The position numbers were made by a program, and so were the translations under genes. Shown piece after piece: positions 50,101 to 64,000 of a DNA stretch of 64,000 nt (within the stretch, counting starts at the first letter, position 1; each line of letters starts with the position of its first letter). The stretch is from Tubiluchus corallicola (lineage: Eukaryota > Priapulida > Priapulimorpha > Priapulimorphida > Tubiluchidae): assembly GCA_030141605.1 (NCBI GenBank), contig JAQGDQ010000076.1, forward strand, positions 558,001-622,000, in the 5' to 3' direction. The notes under the pieces are model-generated. The model was not told the origin of the DNA. It worked only from the letters and a program-made list of their open reading frames with translations, and made no database searches.

Positions 50101-50866
50101 TCGTTTTAGTTGTTCCTGTAATAAGTTTTCAGCTGATTTTTATTTTGTGATGAACAATAGAATGTCATATTCTAACTTTTTACAACAAAACGGATTCTAT
50201 GGCAATGCTAAATGACATTCTAAATAACATATTCACAAAATGAATTCCCTTGTAACAGTGACTGGCGTCATAAACGACATATCCAGGCAGTTAGGTACAA
50301 AAATTTCAGCAAATGAGCAACCCAATGCTTCGCATACCGCACTAGCTCTTAAACTGAAATTTGCAATTGTTTCGCTTATATCATTATATGATTAATCAAC
50401 ATCAAAGTTACGAGTAGTTAAATTGTTAAATCAAAAGCTTCGGAATAATTTAGGCAACAAATAATTGAAATAATAAGTAACAGATTAGCTTACCGTTTGG
50501 ATCATCTGGGATAAATTTCAATGTTTGAGCCAGGGCAGTTTTGCCATTTTCGCAAGTGTCTAGAATCTTCCATCCCAGCGTGATATTTGGCAGTAAGTTT
50601 TTGTCTCTGTTTATCTCCTCAATGGCGTATACCATCGAATACATGAGCTCAAAGAATCCGGGGTTAAACGTCTTAGCGCAGTAATCATTTGCTGTCAAGG
50701 GATGGTCATGCAGTGGAAATAAGCCGCCCAAAATCAACGTCCCATCTTGTTTAAAAGCATGTGATGGAAGGTTTGGCACTGCTTTGAATCCCGCTGCACT
50801 CATCATGAACGATGCCAATATAAGTTGAAAAATAATTGAAATTTCAGGTATCCTATCAAATTTCAT
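44136..50866 (-). CDS. Receptor C: metabotropic glutamate receptor-like class C GPCR
   Basis: Five minus-strand exons, all GT-AG and in phase: 50866-50494, 49883-49711, 46474-46374, 46274-44867 and 44672-44136. They encode 863 residues. The order is signal peptide, Venus-flytrap domain (LGGLFPLHDHPLTANDYC, LLPNITLGWKILDTC, GVVGALYSSASTFASYIL, KYYGWKYISLLY), nine-cysteine domain (CSHPCPWRYF, SCCWQCRPC, NCLPCPLYTWPD), seven helices with LLTRTNRIYRIF and LPDNFNESRF, and a C-tail ending SNLQTAG, nearly identical to receptor B. Exons 2, 3, 4 and 5 have exactly the lengths seen in receptor B (173, 101, 1408, 537 bp). The mGluR positions D208 and D318 align with S and E. The reading frame is intact with no frameshift, so it looks functional. 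The ligand is unknown. Confidence 0.94.
46475..49180. other. Receptor C intron 2; pyrimidine tract, otherwise nothing recognised
   Basis: The plus strand is strongly T/C-rich at about 47080-47370 (TTTTCTTC-type), which opens two spurious Leu/Phe-rich frames. No mobile element was identified in the rest. Confidence 0.55.
49188..49388. repeat. ACA/CAT-rich triplet tract
   Basis: Imperfect ACA, CAA, GCA and CAT triplets, similar in composition to 4693-5045, in intron 2 of receptor C. The minus frame is Asp/Val/Ala-rich only because of the triplets. Confidence 0.75.
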
Positions 50867-50974
50867 TTCTACTTAATGCAGAAACTGTGCTATCTTCGAA
50901 TAAAGAGAATGTAACAACTACTAACTTCATAGAGTGACAGGTGAAGTATTAAATTATGCTCTCGAAAGGTTTTG

Positions 50975-50998
50975 TTTATAAGTTGAGCAACGCTGCGC
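50975..50998 (-). promoter_or_regulatory. Putative core promoter of receptor C, conserved with receptor B
   Basis: On the minus strand, GCGCAGCG (50998-50991), a TGCTCA box and TTATAAA (50981-50975) repeat the receptor B arrangement, 109 bases above the ATG. Surrounding bases have diverged more than the block itself. Confidence 0.5.
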
Positions 50999-51221
50999 AG
51001 CATACGCAACAAATAGCGGCACAGCATAACTAAGAATCTTTGAGTGCGAACAAATAGCTTCACAGAAAGTAATTGTCAGTTTTTCATTCTCATCAAACGG
51101 TTGCAAAAATGTAAGTCAGCATGTTGGTATTACAACAAGATGTTTTATCAGGAAGGATTGCTTGATCTAATATGTTGGCTGCATGGCAAGCCTTTTTTTC
51201 TAATAACCATAACGAATCATC

Positions 51222-51480
51222 GTCGTCGTCGTCGCCACCATCATAAGTCATAAGTCATAAGTCATTTATTTCACCATACACATTTACAATGATTACATAT
51301 ACAATATCTAGTGAAAGGGCCTACAATGGATATAATACAAATAAGAAATACTGCGCAAAAAAGCCTCAAACACTGTTCACTTATGCAGGAAGGTAAATGT
51401 GTTGTGGGCAATCAAGAAGCAGGGCTTGTTAGATTGTCCCACACAGTGATAGAAAAAAAATATGGAGATAATCTGAAAAT
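51222..51480 (-). mobile_element. 3' tail of a LINE-type element with a short satellite end
   Basis: Read on minus, a region with TGTATATGTAATCATTG and GTGAAATAAATGAC ends in ATGACTTATGACTTATGA repeats and then (CGA)n at 51222-51240. AATAAA-rich 3' ends with a short tandem tail are usual for CR1/L2-like copies. No coding part is visible. Confidence 0.5.
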
Positions 51481-61528
<10,048 letters not shown>

Positions 61529-62016
61529 TGACTTTCTTTTTTCAGTTTCTAGAGTTGGTACATTACTGATATTTCTGTATTCCTAAATTCATACCTTCTT
61601 TAAATCTAAACTACAAAATGGGTCTATAGTTAGGAAGTAGCCAAACAGCAATAATACGCAATTTTCAAACTCTGTTTTAAGAATTTTATTTATTGCAAGT
61701 GCAGAGGGAAGGCACAGAACAGAAAACTTTAAGTAAGATAGAGAGCTGGTCTTGATTGAAATCTAGTATTGCAAGAAGAGCAGTTACTACAGTATAATAT
61801 CTTTATTAGGGCTAAAGGTTTATTAGATAGCATCCATACAAGTTTAGAATATAAAGTAGTATAGATACTGTATTTTGCTCTATCTTATTGTGCACCACTA
61901 AAACACTTTTTCACAATGAAACTAACTCTCATTTTTGTGACTGTAAAAACTAACTAAAAAAATTTGGTAACATTAATAAGGATGCTATTGCCAATGGTAT
62001 CATATCTTCAGATCAC

Positions 62017-62633
62017 TACCGTATTTTCCCATGTATAAGAGACCCTTGTGTATAAGAGACCCCTTCAATTTTTAGGCAAAAATTCTGGAAAAAAGTTTTT
62101 TGGTAATGAATAACTTTATTCATCATAAAAATCATTAAATTCCTCATCACTCTCATCAAAAATATCAACTGGAGTCAGACCTTCAGCAATTCCAGCCAGT
62201 TCATTGTATTGCTTACAACCGCTTCATAGTCGAACGCGACACGCCTTGCTTAGGCTGACTCATCTCGTTGACCTCTGCCGACGTATCAATGACGTCGACG
62301 GGCATGCAGAGAGCTTATGCAGATGCGTTGATTGGCTGCAGAACAATCGATTTCTCTCCAATACCAAAGAGACATTTAAAAAAATAATAACTTACCCGGT
62401 ACATTAATTTTATCATTAGAATTTAGCCATGGAGAAGATTTATTGAAAGGAAACTATAATTATTCGAAATAAAACAGTTGTAGAGCACTTATTTCTTTAA
62501 AATCATTAGTGTCACAATTTATGCATCTTATTGAAAAGACTTACTCCCATGTATAAGAGACCCCCTATTTTTAAAGTGAAAATTCTGAGCAAAAAAGGGT
62601 CTCTTATACACTTATACAAGGGAAAATACGGTA
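62017..62633 (-). mobile_element. Non-autonomous pogo/Tigger-like DNA transposon remnant
   Basis: Terminal inverted repeats start TACCGTATTTTCCC on the left and end GGGAAAATACGGTA on the right; the outer TA on each side fits a TA target duplication. TGTATAAGAGACCC motifs recur just inside both ends. On the minus strand, a frame reading YNELAGIAEGLTPVDIFDE then SDEEFNDFYDE ends at a stop at 62116-62118, an acidic tail like that of pogo-type transposases. The rest of the transposase is missing or scrambled. It lies in the SEC23 intron after exon 13. Confidence 0.82.
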
Positions 62634-63027
62634 ATTGCTGTTTCTTGTTTGGTTCATACAGCAATTTAAATTTTTGACAGCAGGTTAACTCTTTAGTATG
62701 TCTTTATATGTGCCCACAGTTTATCCATAAATCATTAGTTACTTTCCCAACTTAACTAAGAAAATTAGAAAAAAAGTTTAGAAATTTAGTTTGCAGTGCA
62801 TAAAAACCACAATTTTTTTACTTCTTGGCTGAAAAAATAATTTACTTGTTCATGTGTTTACTGCATAATTGCAGCTATTTACATTAGATTTGCAACTAAT
62901 TGGCGTGATTCAAAGTATGTATTTTGAATCGTTAGACATTTATTGTTGATCCACCAGTGCATGAGGCAAACAATTAATTAAAAACAGGTACTTTAATGGC
63001 AACTATGTGGGACTGGAGGTGGTTGTA

Positions 63028-63936
63028 TTATTCGCTTGGGAAACCATACTTTGCTTCACCCTCCGTTTTGTAGATAGTACACGTCATTTGCAACACTGTA
63101 ATAATATGTGATGTTGAGGCATTAGAGAAAAATGCAGATTTTACAGTTACTAAGCATATGGGAAGCTGTAATATCATATAAATGCCAACAATGTGAATGA
63201 TAATTTTTAATCGTCGGCTGGTAGAACCCGAAACCTTCTTCGACATCTTTGCCTTTACTTCTTGATTTTTTCTTATTGCATTGTAGGTTCTGTCGCAAAA
63301 TGATGCTGAAATAAAAATTAGCAAAAGAAAAAATGTTGATGTTCGTATAGTGGCTGTTAAGTATGGACCTCTGTTTGTATATGTAATATGTAAAATGTTT
63401 GACTAGTGGCAGCATTCCATTCTCAGCAGACAGCAAAGCGTAGATGGAAAATGCCCAGTCTGAAATGATTGATTTTTAATCTAGCATTGTGTGTGGATAA
63501 ATTATCTTTAAACAGTAATCTAGCAACAATACTATCACGGCATGTGCAGATTCCAAGTAGCCAAAGAAGTGGAAAACAAAACAGAGCTAACACTATTCCG
63601 TTCAATCGGCAAGAGTAAAAATTTTTAGTTCATATGAATTCCAATGATAAAGAACTTCATAGCAAAACCCCATGCCCTAAGAAACACCACCTGTGAGCAA
63701 AATGCAATCGCTAGCATGGTAATATTAATGCTGTACATTTGCAGAATTGCTCCACTCAGGTATTGCAGAACGTGATACTTCATTTGAATACCAGAGTCAG
63801 CAAGAATAATGGTTAAGACGTTAGATATTCCATCGAAATAAGCGTTAGCTCTTGTGTACATAATATGTAGCTGATCATGTGTATTAATCACTGGCTTTTT
63901 CTCTTCAAAGTACGTACAGTGGCAACTGCTTTTCAA
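63028..63936 (-). pseudogene. Possible multi-pass membrane protein, split or degenerate (uncertain)
   Basis: Three minus-strand open stretches (63936-63625, 63605-63423, 63324-63028) in different frames carry hydrophobic segments: GISNVLTIILADSG, YSINITMLAIAFC, GIVLALFCFPLLWLLGIC, KIIIHIVGIYMILQLPICLV and SHIITVLQM, spaced roughly like helices of a 7TM receptor. The third stretch is preceded by a pyrimidine tract ending TTTATTTCAG, a good acceptor, so introns rather than frameshifts could explain the breaks. No diagnostic motif (DRY, NPxxY) was seen. If real, it would be nested in the SEC23 intron on the opposite strand. AT-rich noise cannot be excluded. Confidence 0.25.
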
Positions 63937-64000
63937 CTGATACTTATGTGTAAGCTTCTAGCTGTGAACAGCTTCATATACTTACGAGTAACCGATTATT

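Overview
This window is nuclear DNA from an invertebrate animal. Genes are split by GT-AG introns, with long AT-rich noncoding stretches, many microsatellites and decayed LINE and DNA-transposon copies. The gene content is animal-specific: metabotropic-glutamate-receptor-like class C GPCRs, a TGF-beta superfamily ligand, a receptor guanylate cyclase type ectodomain and SEC23. I cannot name the phylum from this sequence alone.

Layout from left to right: (1) 0.26-3.4 kb, plus strand: four exons of an ANP/receptor-guanylate-cyclase type ligand-binding ectodomain. It starts outside the window, and no transmembrane, kinase or cyclase exon follows. (2) 5.8-16.3 kb, minus: receptor A, a five-exon class C GPCR. 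A LINE sits in its third intron, a decayed copy of its last exon lies just downstream (5.3 kb), and a second intact copy of its first exon lies 4 kb upstream (19.9-20.3 kb). (3) 23.4-30.9 kb, plus: receptor B, with the same five-exon design. (4) 35.8-41.3 kb, plus: a two-exon TGF-beta-like ligand with a LINE in its single intron. (5) 44.1-50.9 kb, minus: receptor C, an inverted near-copy of B including flanking sequence. (6) 54.3-61.5 kb, plus: thirteen exons of SEC23 (the last part lies beyond the window), followed by a pogo/Tigger-like transposon remnant and a doubtful minus-strand membrane protein.

The most notable architecture is the receptor cluster. Three receptors share exon lengths of 173 and 101 bp (exons 2 and 3), and B and C also share 1408 and 537 bp (exons 4 and 5). 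B and C form a tail-to-tail inverted pair around the TGF-beta-like gene. Receptor A may use two alternative first exons, each encoding the N-terminal part of the ligand-binding domain. By eye the receptors keep the mGluR cysteine-rich domain and 7TM core but lack several residues that bind glutamate in mGluRs, so their ligand is probably not glutamate. SEC23 is a housekeeping COPII gene unrelated to the cluster. All splice sites were inferred by reading consensus sites and keeping phase; none is supported by transcripts.
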